Counted from the first letter of the stretch, positions 1 to 11,131 are shown. The stretch is 64,000 bases of DNA from Lantana camara (GCA_037501455.1 CM074858.1:15364501-15428500), one strand, 5' to 3'. Notes: generated by a model not told the origin, from the sequence alone. Program-made: numbers and translations.

Positions 1-2577
1 AGGAAGTTGACCAACATTTTCTCGGCTTCACCATAAAGAGCTTGGGGGCAAAACACAGACGGTTCGGGAGCCATAGAAGGGCGATGTGGAACTTTAGATG
101 CCTTTCTAGATGTTTCAAGTACTTCTGTCGGGCGCGCTTTAGGCATCAATTTGGGTAGAGTGATTCTTGGCTGTTCACTATCTCCTCTGACTGCTTTAGC
201 TTCACCGTTCGGAGGATGAGAAGAATCCACTTTTGACAAGTCGAAAGGGGTGAGCTCATTTACGGAATCACCACTCTGCTCAGAAGTTGCTCGAACCCCG
301 TCCTCAAGTTGTGAAAGCTGCAAGAAAAATGTTATAATTGATGTGAGTAAAGTATCAAAGAAAATATTAATAATTAAAAAAAAAAAAGTATTTTCAGCCG
401 ATATATACATAGAGTGTTAATTCAGCCAACGGTAGATTAGAACTTGGGCAATCTGCAAAAAAGTTAGAATCAACAGTAATGTTGTCTAAATTGAACACCT
501 TCTGCTTAAGTTGGCGTTGGCTGTCAGAATCTTCGGCTGAACAAGAAAGGGCAGAGATGACTTCATTGCCTTCCTTGGCTATCTCGTGTTTCGAGGAAGA
601 TGCGCAGAGTAAAGTCATTCGTTTCTTAGGCCTCTCAACTACTTGATAAGCATCCCCAGTCGAACTATCTTCTTTCTCTGCTGGGAGAATAGAGTCATGA
701 GAAACCTTCGAATGGGAAGTTAGCTTCTTTGCAACGGGTTCATGATCATCGTTTTGTTGCGCAGCCTTAGAAGAATTGCCTTTATATTGTTTCGGCATTG
801 TAGAGTTTGGCTTCGTGTTATTCTGAGGAAGCTTTAAGACAATCTTGGTGTTGTTTCTATGAGTAGCGTCCCAAGTTGCTCTCCACCAAATTGTGTACTC
901 TTTCGTGGCCAACGACGAAACAACATGTTTTCCCGGCAGAACTACTGTGGATGACGAGTTCAGAAAAGTGCATGAGCGCCAAAGTCGAACAAGTGCAGAT
1001 AATTCGCAGGTTAAGATTTCTTTCTTCAAGCGACCCGGAATGTGTTGACAAAGGCCGTGTTGTCGGCTGAATCGATGAGGACTGTATGCTTCAACGAGAT
1101 GTTCATTCCCACACCGAAAAGTCAAGTAGCTAGATCGTAGAGATATGAAAATACCCTTGAGGGTGAGGGAGAAACAAGTACGATCCATCAGCACTTCCTT
1201 ATCTTGATGTTTGGGATGTAAGTTTCGAAGGTCTGACGAGCTGATGCTATGGAATAAATCACGTGCCGGCTGAATTTCAAAAGACTTAGCCATTTTTTCT
1301 CCCGAATGTCTTACCATCGAAGCACATTTTACCTTGTCCCCGCTTTGTTGTTCAATGTTGGAAGTAAAGTGAGTGTCGAAGTATCGCGCTATCCAACTAT
1401 AAAGATAATGAATAGGGAAGACAACTGTAGACTCGGTCAAATTCGGCGAAGTAGATATATCCCTTAGACCGCGATAAATGCTTGTTAACACAGGTATGGC
1501 GAGGGAAAAAAGACGTCCACGAGCCATCTGACTAGCAACTTTGAAGCCAGTAGCACGAACTCGGTTGACTTGTCCATGAGGAAGAACAAAACTGCAAAGC
1601 CAACAGGCAAGGAAAGCAGCAAGAAAAGTGTCCTCTTTTGCATTCTCTTCGATTCCCAAGATCGTGAATGGATCAGCGTGGTAGTTGGCACGAGGTAGAA
1701 GAGACGCGTCGATACTTCCGCAAGGATTCCGAGAAAATCGCGGCTTGTTGGTCCTTTTTTTTGTAGACCGCGAAGGAGGAGGGGCATATCTAGCCGTTTC
1801 CTTGAACCAGAAGTTTATCCAATCTGAAATCAGTACGCCATCAGAAGTCTTAGGCAGCATGTGATAAGCCAAGAACAAGTACTTGCAGCAACGCGGAAGA
1901 GTAGAGTCATTTCGCGAAGAGGTGGAGCTGCGGGCCTGATCGCCGAGAAGTTCATGAGCTGAAGGGATTGCCTCGTCGTAGAAATCTCCAAGTATGGGCA
2001 GGCCGGAAATTCCACGAAGCTCCCATAGAGAGATTGACAATTCCCCAACAGCCGTATGCAGAGTATTCGTCGAAGGATGCCATAACTCGAAGAATGCCTG
2101 AAGGACGTTCTTGTTGACGACATACGTGAAGAGTGAAGCATGAATGGCTGCGTAGATGTCTGCTTGAACGAGACGATATTCAAAGAAGGCCAAGATGTGT
2201 TCTGTCCATTCCCAGTAGCCGGCGTGGAAGGATACTTCACCAAACTTTGAAGAATGAATCTTCCAAGAAGTTCCTTTGGTGACGAGATGTCGATTCGGAA
2301 GTGAGAAGCCCGTTATCGAGTTGTCGACATCATGTAGAGAAGATTTCAATAAGAGGGCCGGCGAACGAAAGAATTCGTCGATGTGATCATCATATAGTTC
2401 TGTAGTGATCTCTTCTGACCAGTCGGCGATGTGCAGTGTTGAATCAATTGGCTCAGAAGAGAGAAGATCGATAGCAGACTTGTGGACGGGCAAAGAAGTA
2501 GGTTTGACTTTGAAGCTATCATTTTCGCGGCCGATGATGATGTATGGAGTCAGTTTGGCATGATCCTCGATCAACAT
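1..2577 (-). CDS. Plant mobile domain (PMD, aminotransferase-like family) protein, antisense gene of element A, partial
   Basis: Two exons are visible: 2577-409 (723 codons) and 317 to the window edge. The 91-base intron (408-318) has GT and AG ends and lies in phase 0. The second exon stays open for about 105 codons and the 3' end is missing. The protein matches the PMD family: a core at roughly residues 90-230 (motifs such as WEWTEHIL, ELWHPSTNTLHTAVGELS, LRGISGLPILGDFYDE) and a second block at about 285-410 (FLAAFLACWLCSFVLPHG, FKVASQMARG, SIYRGL). A Ser/Lys-rich tail follows. PMD proteins occur both as host genes (MAIN/MAIL1) and as passengers of Ty3 and Mutator-like elements. Here the gene lies antisense between the element interior and the 3' LTR, so I infer a retrotransposon passenger. 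The start is the first ATG of a long open frame; an upstream leader exon is possible. Confidence 0.75.
318..408 (-). other. Intron of the antisense PMD gene
   Basis: On the - strand the donor is GTATATATCGG and the acceptor TTTTTCTTGCAG. Joining the two open frames keeps phase 0, and the protein continues without a stop to the window edge. The frame without splicing ends at a TGA only 15 bases past the donor. Confidence 0.7.
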
Positions 2578-3849
2578 CTTGAAGTGTTTGAGTTACCTAC
2601 GAGAAACGAAGAGAAAAAGGAAATTAAGATCAACGAGACAAAATCTAAGTTTCTGCAAAGGAAAGAAAGAAATACATGTAAAAGGGACAAAATAGAATGG
2701 AGCGATGACAACATCCATTCTTAAGGATTTTAAGTTTGTTGCAATCATGGCATTATACGTAATGTTATTATATTGCTGTCAAAAATATTTCAAAGGATTG
2801 GGATATTTGCGAAGTCAAACTTTAAAATTAAATAAAAAAAAAAAAACAAGAAACCCAAGGGGTGTTTTGAGTGCAAGTCCATGCCAATATTTGCATTATA
2901 TAATATCCTTTCCCTTCAAAACAAATAAATGCATGCAACCAGCGGTCCGACTCAATTGAAGTGGTTCTCTTAGCTTGAAATAATTGAGACCATGTGAAGC
3001 CAAAACACAATATTCAATTCATGAAAGAGAAAAGGAGATCAACAAGTCAAATTGACCTTGTAGATGGAATTTTGCAAAGTTGACTTCCAAGAGATTTTAA
3101 AATAGCAACGGCCAAGTTATCACAAATTCAAGATGTAGTGATGCTCCAAAAAAAGCACCCACGTCGATAACGCAATAAAGTTGCTTTCGCTGAGTTGAAT
3201 TTACCTCCCGGAATCTTTTGATACCCTGCAAAACAACAAAGGTTACTTTAGTGAATTGCAAAACAAAACAAATTAAGAAAAGGAAGCAGAAAATAAAAAG
3301 AAGGAAGCAATCAACTCCTGGACAGGCATAGCAAAGTTCTAGTAACGTGGTCTATTCAAATTATGTATCATAATCATGGTGCAAGTTCAGTTGCTGATAG
3401 AGTCGAACAATTGAACAGAATTCTAGTCATGGAGTGCCGTGCAACAGCTACTTTTCATCAAAGAAGGGAGAACGAAGATCGACTGGAGAGTCATTATAGT
3501 TGACGACGGGTGACGTGAAGGCAGAACGACGAGCCGAATGTGGTCGAAGGAAATTTGACAGTCCTTATAATTTATGACGTGCGATGCGAAGAACGGAAGA
3601 GTGAGGCGATCCTTTAAGCTCACGGATTTAAGTTGGCATTCTTCCGATATGTAAATTTCGGGCAGCCATAAAGCATGATTAAAACTGATGAAGCCGTGAG
3701 TGTAGAAGAAGAAAACCTGTGCTGATTCTGATTGTGATGGATGCCGTTGTCAGAGCAGGAGCTCTTCTTCAAGCAGACTCTTTGAAGAAATTTGTCAAAC
3801 ACGTTACGAGCGTGAATCTGAACAAGAGAGGCGTGGTATATCTCGCGTG

Positions 3850-4030
3850 AGGATTGAGCCTGACAGAAGAAGCAGAAGAAGCAGTAGAAACAGAAGAAGC
3901 AGTAGACGCAGAAGAAACAGAAGAAGCAGTAGACGCAGAAGCAGGCAGCAACGCAGAAGAAGCAGTGGACGCAGAAGAAGCAGTAGACGCAGAAGAAGGC
4001 ACCAACAACAACACAAGAGAAAAAGCCAGA
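3850..4030. repeat. Purine-rich degenerate tandem repeat (GAAGAAGCAGTA-like)
   Basis: An imperfect repeat of 9-15 base units built from GAAGCAGTAGAC and GAAGAAACAGAA variants. It is open in several frames on both strands, giving Glu/Ala, Arg/Ser and Leu-rich shadows. It is read as a minisatellite in the element's untranslated part. Confidence 0.65.
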
Positions 4031-4675
4031 AGAAGACTCGCGTCGTTAAAGATGTAGCTCACCAAAATCAGCTGCTAAAGTTTGTCTGCCCATGACTGAA
4101 AGTCTGAAACAAACTTATTATTTATAGGAGTAAGTCCCTGTTCCATTAGAATTCTGTAATCAAGAGTCCGATTTACGTTAGAATTCAAGTCCACCTCGAA
4201 TTCTATTAAGTTGCTGTAATTATTGAATTAAATTTAAAAAAAAAAATAAAAAAATGAGATGATGATTGGAAGGAAGGAATGGCTCGTCCGGAATTCAAAT
4301 TACTGAAGGATTCCTCTTGAAGTGGGAAGGAGAGTTTGCCTAGGAATAAAATTTGATTTCTTTCATAGAAATTGGGCTTATTTTAAAATAATTCCTGGTC
4401 CATCATCAAAGAAGAAATGGGATCTAAATCCTATTAATTTGAGTCCGATTTGGCCCATTTGTTTTAAAGGCTGAGCAATTGTGATGAAATTGGGAAAATT
4501 ATTCACGTCCCAACAAGTGCTCACATGATTGGGCTATTTATTTCTTCAAATTAGTTATGTGCTTTCAAGTCCCACGATGACTTAATAATTTTGAGTCCAA
4601 ATAGTGATCGGTGGTGCCAAGTTGATTACTTCAAATTTCGCCGACACGATGTTTGGCACGTCTTTCGTCGAGTTT

Positions 4676-4690
4676 TGAAGTGGGGGCATT
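4676..4690 (+). promoter_or_regulatory. Polypurine tract of element A
   Basis: The sequence GAAGTGGGGGCATT sits directly before the LTR start TGTAGACG. This is the expected place for the plus-strand primer of reverse transcription. Confidence 0.55.
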
Positions 4691-5700
4691 TGTAGACGAA
4701 TTATTTTCGTCGAATTAAAATGTGACATGTGTAAATTAAATATTAATTATCAAACATAATTCCTTCTATTTTATATTTTTTTGGATAAATATTAAATCAA
4801 TATCCATAAAATATTTAAATAGATTGATTTAATTGATAATTTTAATATTTATCTTGTCATCAAATCAAGCATCGACATGTGTCAAAGTTGAAGTATTCCG
4901 ACGAATCAAATCAAGTCTTGCAGCTCAATTGGTTATGACCAATTAAATGACGACACGTGGCCAATCAAGTCAAAGCTTATGTCATTTATTTATTTTCTTT
5001 AATATAAATTCATATTAAAGGGATAAATAAATAAATACATTTGATATTATCCTTTAATAAATAAATGAAGAGATAATTATCAAAATATTCAACCCTACAC
5101 CTATAAATAGGGGTCATGGGTAACACTTCCAAGAGATTGACTTCGATCGACATTGGGACTTCGACATCGACATAGAGCAAGGAGAAGAGAACGACATCAA
5201 AGGAGTTTCACGCCGTCAAGTTTACCCACGTGCGCGAATCTTCACTTCATCAAGTCTTCTAAGTCTTCGTCAAAGTCTTCTTCTTGTCGTCTTCAAGTCT
5301 TCTAGATATTCAAGCCCTGCTGCTACGATAAACTACCACTACAGTTTCATCAAGGCTGCAGGTAAATCACGTGATTTCTCCGTCAAATTCGGCAAAGAGT
5401 CACGCCTACGTGTTCGAGAATAAGGTTCACGCCCTCGAATACGAAATTGAAGAGAAGAATCAGAGGAATAGACTTCATAGGATTTGTTCCTTTAAATTCG
5501 TCAAGTTCTTTAAATTATTATATATTTTGTTCATATATTTTGTCTTGTGATTTATTTTGCAGACAATAAAAATTTGTTGTGAACAATGAGTTTACTTACT
5601 ATTTTAACATCATGTTAATTACATGTTTATTTTGATTTTGATGTTTGCTTTTGTACAATTTTTTACAAGATTATTAGTTTTTACAAAAATTCCCCCAACA
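4691..5700 (+). repeat. 3' LTR of element A (about 1010 bp)
   Basis: Begins TGTAGACGAA after the purine tract and ends CCCCCAACA, giving TG...CA ends. It contains a TATA box at 5101-5110 in the + orientation. The right boundary rests on the CA end only, because the other LTR and the TSD partner are outside the window. Confidence 0.6.
5101..5110 (+). promoter_or_regulatory. TATA box in the LTR of element A
   Basis: CTATAAATAG, a consensus plant TATA box, in the LTR interior. It gives the transcription direction as +, opposite to the PMD gene. Confidence 0.6.
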
Positions 5701-5981
5701 TTCTTTCACCGTCATTGTTTCATTGCTACCGTGAACAATCACTAATTTTATTCCAGTTTCACTGAGGGAATATCGATAATTTTTTAATATATCTTGTACC
5801 TTTTCTTACCATAAGTTATTATTTCCAAGCTAACAGGCTGAGGCCCGATCTATAGCACCCAAAAAAAAAAATATATTTTTAAGCTAACAAATTAATACCC
5901 AGATTCTCATATTTTTTATAAATTGAAAATTTTAAATTCAAATAATATATTACATAGCACAATACATAAATTACAAACATG
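5701..5981. other. Short AT-rich spacer between elements A and B
   Basis: No gene, domain or repeat recognised. This is the sequence into which element B inserted. Confidence 0.5.
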
Positions 5982-5986
5982 ACATG
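5982..5986. repeat. Target-site duplication of element B, left copy (ACATG)
   Basis: ACATG abuts the LTR at 5987, and the same five bases follow the other LTR at 18502-18506. Five bases is the normal Ty3/gypsy duplication. Confidence 0.9.
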
Positions 5987-6797
5987 TGATGGGTTCAGAA
6001 AGGTGAGAGTCCGAATCCGATCACTTTACGATTTGTAATTGTGGAGGAAACCGCCGGAGATTCGCCGGAGATGAGAAAGGGGGTTCTACCTGTTGGGACA
6101 AGCACAATAAAAGTCAGAAGGCCAAGCTGGGGGAACTGGGGGTGATGCCCAGTTTGGCTCTCCGGCGCTCAAGTCAGTACAAGGTATGAAGAAACGTAAG
6201 TTCAGTCACAGTTTCAGTGATGAAGAATGCTTACCAGTGTAGAAGATGACTTTAGCTATTTATAGTTGAGGGTCAAGGGCCCTTTGGTCATTTGCCTTAA
6301 GTGGTCCTGGCCGAATGTTGCCCTAGCACGTGGCGCCATGAGAGAGAAACCTAGGAGGAATCTTCTGCAAAAGCGGCCAAAAGTTGGTGCTGGCAACAGT
6401 GGCAGGTGCGCGGGCATGTACGATGTGTCAGAGAGCCATTTGGGTGGTTGGTAACGAGGGCTTAAGAGCGCGCTCGTGACAACCTGGAGTACTGGGAGCC
6501 AAGATATCCGCTGGGGGGAAGGAAGGCTCCAGTTCAAGCAAAGAGCCAGAAGGGGAGGCCACTCTGAGGGAGTGTGACGCTCGAAAAGGGCTCCCTTGGC
6601 TTGTGGACATGCCAATCATACAGTACGAATGGCGTTCGTGAGAGTATCAGCGCTCGTGGGCTTAACTCTCGAAGAAGGATTGCGCTCGTTGGGCTTAGCG
6701 CTCGGGTGCTGACGGGTGCAACCTTGGGGAGACAGACATCATCATCTCGGTGATGCCACGTGTCCTAGCGTGGGACGATCGTATTTTGACCCCATCA
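5987..6797 (-). repeat. 3' LTR of element B (811 bp)
   Basis: Ends form the inverted pair TGATGGG/CCCATCA. It matches the LTR at 17691-18501 position by position with offset 11704. A reverse-strand TATA box (CTATAAATAG) lies at 6256-6265. On the element's strand this is the downstream LTR. Confidence 0.95.
6256..6265 (-). promoter_or_regulatory. TATA box in the 3' LTR of element B
   Basis: CTATAAATAG on the - strand, repeated at 17960-17969 in the 5' LTR, where it should drive the genomic transcript. Confidence 0.65.
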
Positions 6798-6812
6798 TTT
6801 TGCCCCCCAATT
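6798..6812 (-). promoter_or_regulatory. Polypurine tract of element B
   Basis: On the - strand TTGGGGGGCAAAA directly precedes the 3' LTR start TGATGGGG. Element C has the same tract at the matching place (38739-38752). Confidence 0.8.
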
Positions 6813-7136
6813 CTGTAGTCCTTAGTGATAAGGACTGTAGAATTTTGACGCGTGCTATCTCTTGCACGTAGCGCTCGCATAAGGCTTGGCGTGTTGAGCG
6901 ATTTTTCTTCTGGTTGCGCCATTAATGCGGTCTTTTCAACTGACCGTTCGTAACGCTCCCGCATTAAATGTTGTACTATTCTGAAGCATTCGAAACGTCA
7001 GAGTATTAAATGCGGGTGCGCGTGGGGTGCGTGAGCATTGGGAAGCATGTGGCGGTTCCATAAAGTGGGCAGTTTCCTAGGCGGGAAATGATTACCATTT
7101 TGAATTCATTGCCGAAAAAGGTACCAACTCCCATCC

Positions 7137-7145
7137 CTATAAGTA
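7137..7145 (+). promoter_or_regulatory. TATA box of the antisense gene in element B
   Basis: CTATAAGTA lies about 300 bases before the ATG at 7439. Element C has CTATAAATA at the matching place (39038-39046) before its remnant of the same gene. The conserved position suggests the antisense gene has its own promoter, separate from the LTR. Confidence 0.55.
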
Positions 7146-7438
7146 CGGGATCCTGAGATCTTGCTACTCTTTACGCATTCTGAACTTCCAAGCATCCTTC
7201 GCAAAAAGAATTCTCTTGCACACCAGTTCTTAGAGCATCTTCAACCTTTCTCCCAGATTTTCTCAGAAACCTTCAAGGTAAACTTCCAGCGTAATTTTCT
7301 AACTCTGCTAACTTTAGATTCAGACTTTAGGATTTCATAACCCCTTAGGTTTTTCTCCTTGAGGAAACCCTAATCTCTTTCCAGGAAAACCCCATTGTCT
7401 AACCGAGACTGAATTTCTCCCAAATCTCAGCTTCTGCC

Positions 7439-10293
7439 ATGGCTGACCAACATGTTGAGGAATTCGCTCGTGAAATCCATGAAATGGCTCCTGAGAGTTC
7501 CTCTTCCCCCGATTCCCCTAGAGATGAGGAGTTGGGGGCGGCAGTAATGGCCATGGAGGATAGGAACCCAGGTGGAATGGATCCTCTCTTTGAGGAGATG
7601 AATCTAGTAATGGAGGCAGAAAGACAAGGGGTTACTCTCCCCATAACTCAGAGTGCCACTCACCCCCACCGCCATACCGTGACGGTGGCCGTTGCGAACC
7701 CGCTTCCAGTGGCTGAAGCCATAACAGGGCCTTCAGAAAGAGCCTGTAATAAAGGAAAAAGCAAGAAATCCCAGAAATCCAAAGGGCCTAACGAGGGTGA
7801 AGGATCTGGCTACCAGGCTACCGAGCGCACGCCCGATGAGACTCCCAGCACAGTTACCGTGGGAGAAGTGAAAACGATGATGGCACCCATTTACTGGGAC
7901 GAGCGGTATACATGGAGAATCCCAGAAAACCACGAGCGTGCTAATAATCCTCCTCCTGGGGAAATGGCGGTGTACGTGGCCTCGGTCAGCTCAGGGGGTT
8001 TGAGGTTCCCCATTTCGATCCCAATGGCCCACCTGTTGAATGACTTAAACCTCTGTCCTTCGCAAATAGTGCCCAACGGCTTGGCTCTGCTGACAAGCTT
8101 CGTGATTCTGATGAGGAGTGTTGGATACGAGCCCTTTGTGCGAAACTTTCATGCACTTTTCCAAGTAGTTAGCTCGTCACGCTCGTCTCCTGAGGCGGGC
8201 TTCTACTATATTCAAGCAAAGGCTCGTACAAAGCTAATCAACTCTCTCACAAGCACATATGGCCCCAATTGGAAGGAGAAGTTCATCTTTGTTAAGGCCC
8301 CCATAGGAGAGGGCTTTGGGGTGTCCGCAAATTGGGGCTCGGTTGCGAAGAGCCGTTTGGAGCCGGCCCTCCCCAGAGATTGGGCAAAGTATTTAGCTGA
8401 GGCCTTAAGGGACGAGGGTCACCTTATACAGGCGAAGGACTGGATAGACGATGCGGAGCTCATGTTCCTGTGTGGTCTTTCCGACGACCCTTATTACCTT
8501 GACAACCCTCCGGCTCGTGATATAGAGAGAGACGGTTAGATTCTTAGGGCACTAACTTTAGATAGGAATGAATACTAACTGCTTTTCTGTACTTGTAACT
8601 TGCAATCTGAGTAGATGGTTTGAGGATTTCTAACCCTCGAAATTTCTATTCTTGCAGGAGTTGCCATATTAGAGATGGCAGGAGGAATCAGACAAGCCGC
8701 ACGCTTCGCTCATGCCAACAGGAACCAAGCCCAGCAAGGGGATCAACAGCGCGAGCAACAGCGCCCTCGCAATCGTAGCAATCGCGGAGACGCTCGTAGC
8801 GGTAGTCAGGGCGCCAGTTCGAGCGCTAATCCAGAGGTTCAACCCCCTCGTGGCCGGGGGGAGAGTAGACTGGCCAACAGAGTACCCAGGGGGCGGTTGA
8901 ATACAGAAAGAGCGGGAGACGTTCAAACCCCTATGACCGTGGAACAAACGAGGCCAATAACCACCCTAGCAATAACTGAGGCCCCACCGAGCGCCAGTAG
9001 GCCTTCCCGTAAGAGGAAGAGGATGCCCGATTCAGTGGCAATAAAAGGCAAGGGCAAGCAGGTGGCCGAGGGCCCCAAGGGCGAGGGAGAAACTTCCTCC
9101 TCAGAGGAGGAACATTTATGGAAGTTCTCCCAACGAGGGGACAGGGACTACACAGGTGCCCCCGACGGTGGACCAGTTCTGCTGAGGCCTGGCACGCTCG
9201 CTCAAGCTGTCACCGAGAATCTCTACAACAAGGCCCAATTCTCGGCGGACCACCGGCATCTCTACAGTGAATCTGTGGAGAAAGTGACCTATGATGCGGC
9301 CCATGCACTAATCTCCGTAAGTCTTCACTCCTTGCTTTCTTTGCTAATTTCTGTAAGTTAGCATTTTTTGGCTAACACTTCCCTTTCCTCCAACTTATGC
9401 AGCAAGTTCTTCCCCGGCTCCGAAATGTGCAAATGCGAGCCTCCATCTATGCTGACCGCAAAGCCAAGTATAAGAAGATGGCTCGTTCCAACGATCCGGC
9501 TCAGATTCAAGCGGAGCTGGACGCTGAGATTGCAAAGTATGAATCCCTCAAGGATTTGTACAATAAAACGGAGGAGGAGCTGGGAAAACTGAAGGAGGAT
9601 TTTCAGGTGGTGGAGAGCGCTCGAAGCGGCTTGAGCGACCAGTTGGCCCAGGCTAACGAGCGCTGCAAGAAGGCGGAGACCGAGCGGGAAAGCTGGAGGA
9701 CGAGGGCTCTGGAGGCTGAGAGGAAATTCAATGACACCATGAGCGAGTGGCCTCGGAGTCTGGAACGTGCGAGCAAGGAGGCCCTTATCAGGTTCTGCCA
9801 TTCGAAGGCCTTCAACTTTGCAGCCTCGTTGCATTGCTTGGATGAGGCCCAGAATGCCTTCAACTTAGCCGTTGAGCAGGGCATCCACAAGGGGCTGACT
9901 GACCCGGCCATGAAGGGAGCAGAGGGCACGGGGCTCATATTCAACGAGCGTTGTGAGGAAGTGGATGAGGACCCCAACGACCCCGCGGACGCCATTGCTG
10001 AGATGGAGTACGACTTCTTGGTTAAGCTGATCCAAGATGAGTACACGGACGCTCATCGGGAAGGGGATGCTGCTCAATCCGCTCAAAATGATGACCCTGA
10101 AGATGAGCCCCAAGCGCCTATCATGGAGGATGCCCCTGTCCCAGCTGCCGAGGGTGCTAATGTCCCCGTTCCTGCCGCCAATGAGCCCGACGGTCCCCAA
10201 GCCCAACCGCTAGAGCCTGAGGGCCCCGTTCATGGCCCCGTGGCCCAGAATATACTGGTGATCGTTGATGAAGACGTTGCTCCAGCCGCCTGA
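7439..10293 (+). CDS. Antisense passenger gene of element B, Transposase_28-like ('putative gypsy type transposon') protein, 3 exons
   Basis: Exons 7439-8534, 8658-9316 and 9403-10293 join to 2646 bases (881 residues) with no internal stop. Intron 1 (8535-8657) is phase 1, GTTAGA...TTGCAG. Intron 2 (9317-9402) is phase 0, GTAAGT...ATGCAG. Residues about 175-290 resemble the plant Transposase_28 family (SSGGLRFPISIPMAHLLNDL, LCPSQIVPNG). Exon 2 is rich in Arg, Asn and Gly with a basic SRKRKR cluster near residue 480, a possible nuclear signal. Exon 3 has a long Glu/Lys coiled coil at about 620-705 and an acidic, Pro-rich tail. The gene lies antisense to gag-pol, between integrase and the 3' LTR, with its own TATA box. 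Family function is unknown; despite the name no transposase activity is shown. It is intact although the sense polyprotein is broken. The ATG lies in a good context (CCATGG). Confidence 0.8.
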
Positions 10294-10581
10294 GAGTTTC
10301 CTTTTATAAATTCTCTATGTACTTTCCTGCTTTTCTGTCTCTTTTTTTTTTTTTTTTTCGAAACAATGTTCAGAGGCCTTTGAGCCCTTATTTTGTAATC
10401 TTGCAGTGAATATACATCCCATTTTTCATGACTTTGTTCCTTTGCTTACTTATGAATCAGAACTTATACTTAGAGCTTGCTGGAACAAATCTTGTAATAA
10501 TAAGACTGTGTGTAGCATACTTCTGTGGATGTTTTATTTCTCTGATAAGCCTTTAGAACTTTGAGAAATTTTGTTAACTTC

Positions 10582-10870
10582 TGTAAATTCGCCTAAGTCT
10601 TGAGCGCTCGTGAGGGTCTTATTGTGAGATTGCCCCCCACTCAAGACTTGTATAAATTTTTGCCTTTGTCGTAAGCCTTGAAAATTTGTCTAAGTCTTGA
10701 GCGGTCGTGAGGGTCTTATTGTGAGATTGCCCCCCTTTCAAGACTTTTATAAATTTTTTCAAGACTTTTATAAATTTTGTTTTTGTCATAAGTCTTGAAA
10801 ATTTGTCTAAGTCTTGAGCGGTCGTGAGGGTCTTATTGCGAGACTGCCCTCGCTCAAGACTTGGGGACCT
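10582..10870. repeat. Tandem repeat set 1 in element B (about 105-120 bp units, 3 copies)
   Basis: Three copies share TAAGTCTTGAGCG, TCGTGAGGGTCTTATTG and a CAAGACTT-TATAAATTTT tail, with small length changes between copies. A partial fourth copy is seen near 10893-10950. Confidence 0.75.
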
Positions 10871-10937
10871 TCTTCTTATTCTCGGAAATTATGCTAAGCC
10901 TTGAGTATTTACGAGGGTCTTACTTAGAGGTTGCCCT

Positions 10938-11131
10938 CGTTCAAGACTTGTGAAGCTCCGTCTGCAAGGGATCCCACTTTCGAGCGCAAGGCGTTGTAAG
11001 AAACGGCTAAGGCCTACTAGGATTTTCCCCATCTCGTTCAAGACTTGTGACGTTCCGTCTGCAAGGGATCCCACTTTCGAGCGCAAGGCGTTGTAAGAAA
11101 CGGCCAAGGCCTACTAGGATTTTCCCCATCT
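10938..11131. repeat. Tandem duplication, 97-bp unit, in element B
   Basis: Two near-identical head-to-tail copies beginning TTCAAGACTTGTGA and running through GGATCCCACTTTCGAGCGCA to TTTTCCCCATCTCGTT. Only a few bases differ. Confidence 0.85.

Larger units (their letters stand above)
2578..4690. other. Non-coding 3' region of element A
   Basis: About 2.1 kb between the PMD start codon and the LTR. It would hold the promoter and 5' leader of the antisense gene and the 3' untranslated part of the element. Apart from the purine-rich repeat at 3850-4030 and the tract abutting the LTR, no gene is supported. Short frames here lack any recognisable domain. Confidence 0.5.
1..5700 (+). mobile_element. 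LTR element A, 3' part (Ty3/gypsy, probably Tat-type)
   Basis: The right part of an LTR retrotransposon that runs off the left edge. Seen: a + strand LTR at 4691-5700 preceded by a purine-rich tract ending at 4690, and a large spliced gene on the opposite strand at 1-2577. Tat-type Ty3 elements are known to carry extra antisense genes between integrase and the 3' LTR, and element B here has the same layout. No primer-binding site follows the LTR, so it is read as the 3' LTR. The gag-pol of this element is not in the window, so the lineage is inferred from architecture only. Confidence 0.6.

Noticed and set aside
1485..2243. - strand frames of 100 and 137 residues overlapping the PMD gene
   Set aside because: Shadows of the 723-codon PMD exon in other frames.
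3769..4095. Open frames rich in Glu/Ala, Arg/Ser or Leu on both strands
   Set aside because: They arise from the GAAGCAGTA-type repeat and are open in several frames at once; no domain.
6256..6619. Frames repeated in both LTRs of element B
   Set aside because: They lie in LTR sequence across the TATA box and have no homology to any family I know.
9358..10206. - strand frames of 113-158 residues opposite exon 3 of the antisense gene
   Set aside because: Shadows of the coiled-coil exon.
10582..11131. CRISPR-like direct repeats
   Set aside because: The units are adjacent tandem copies without unique spacers, in a plant retrotransposon.
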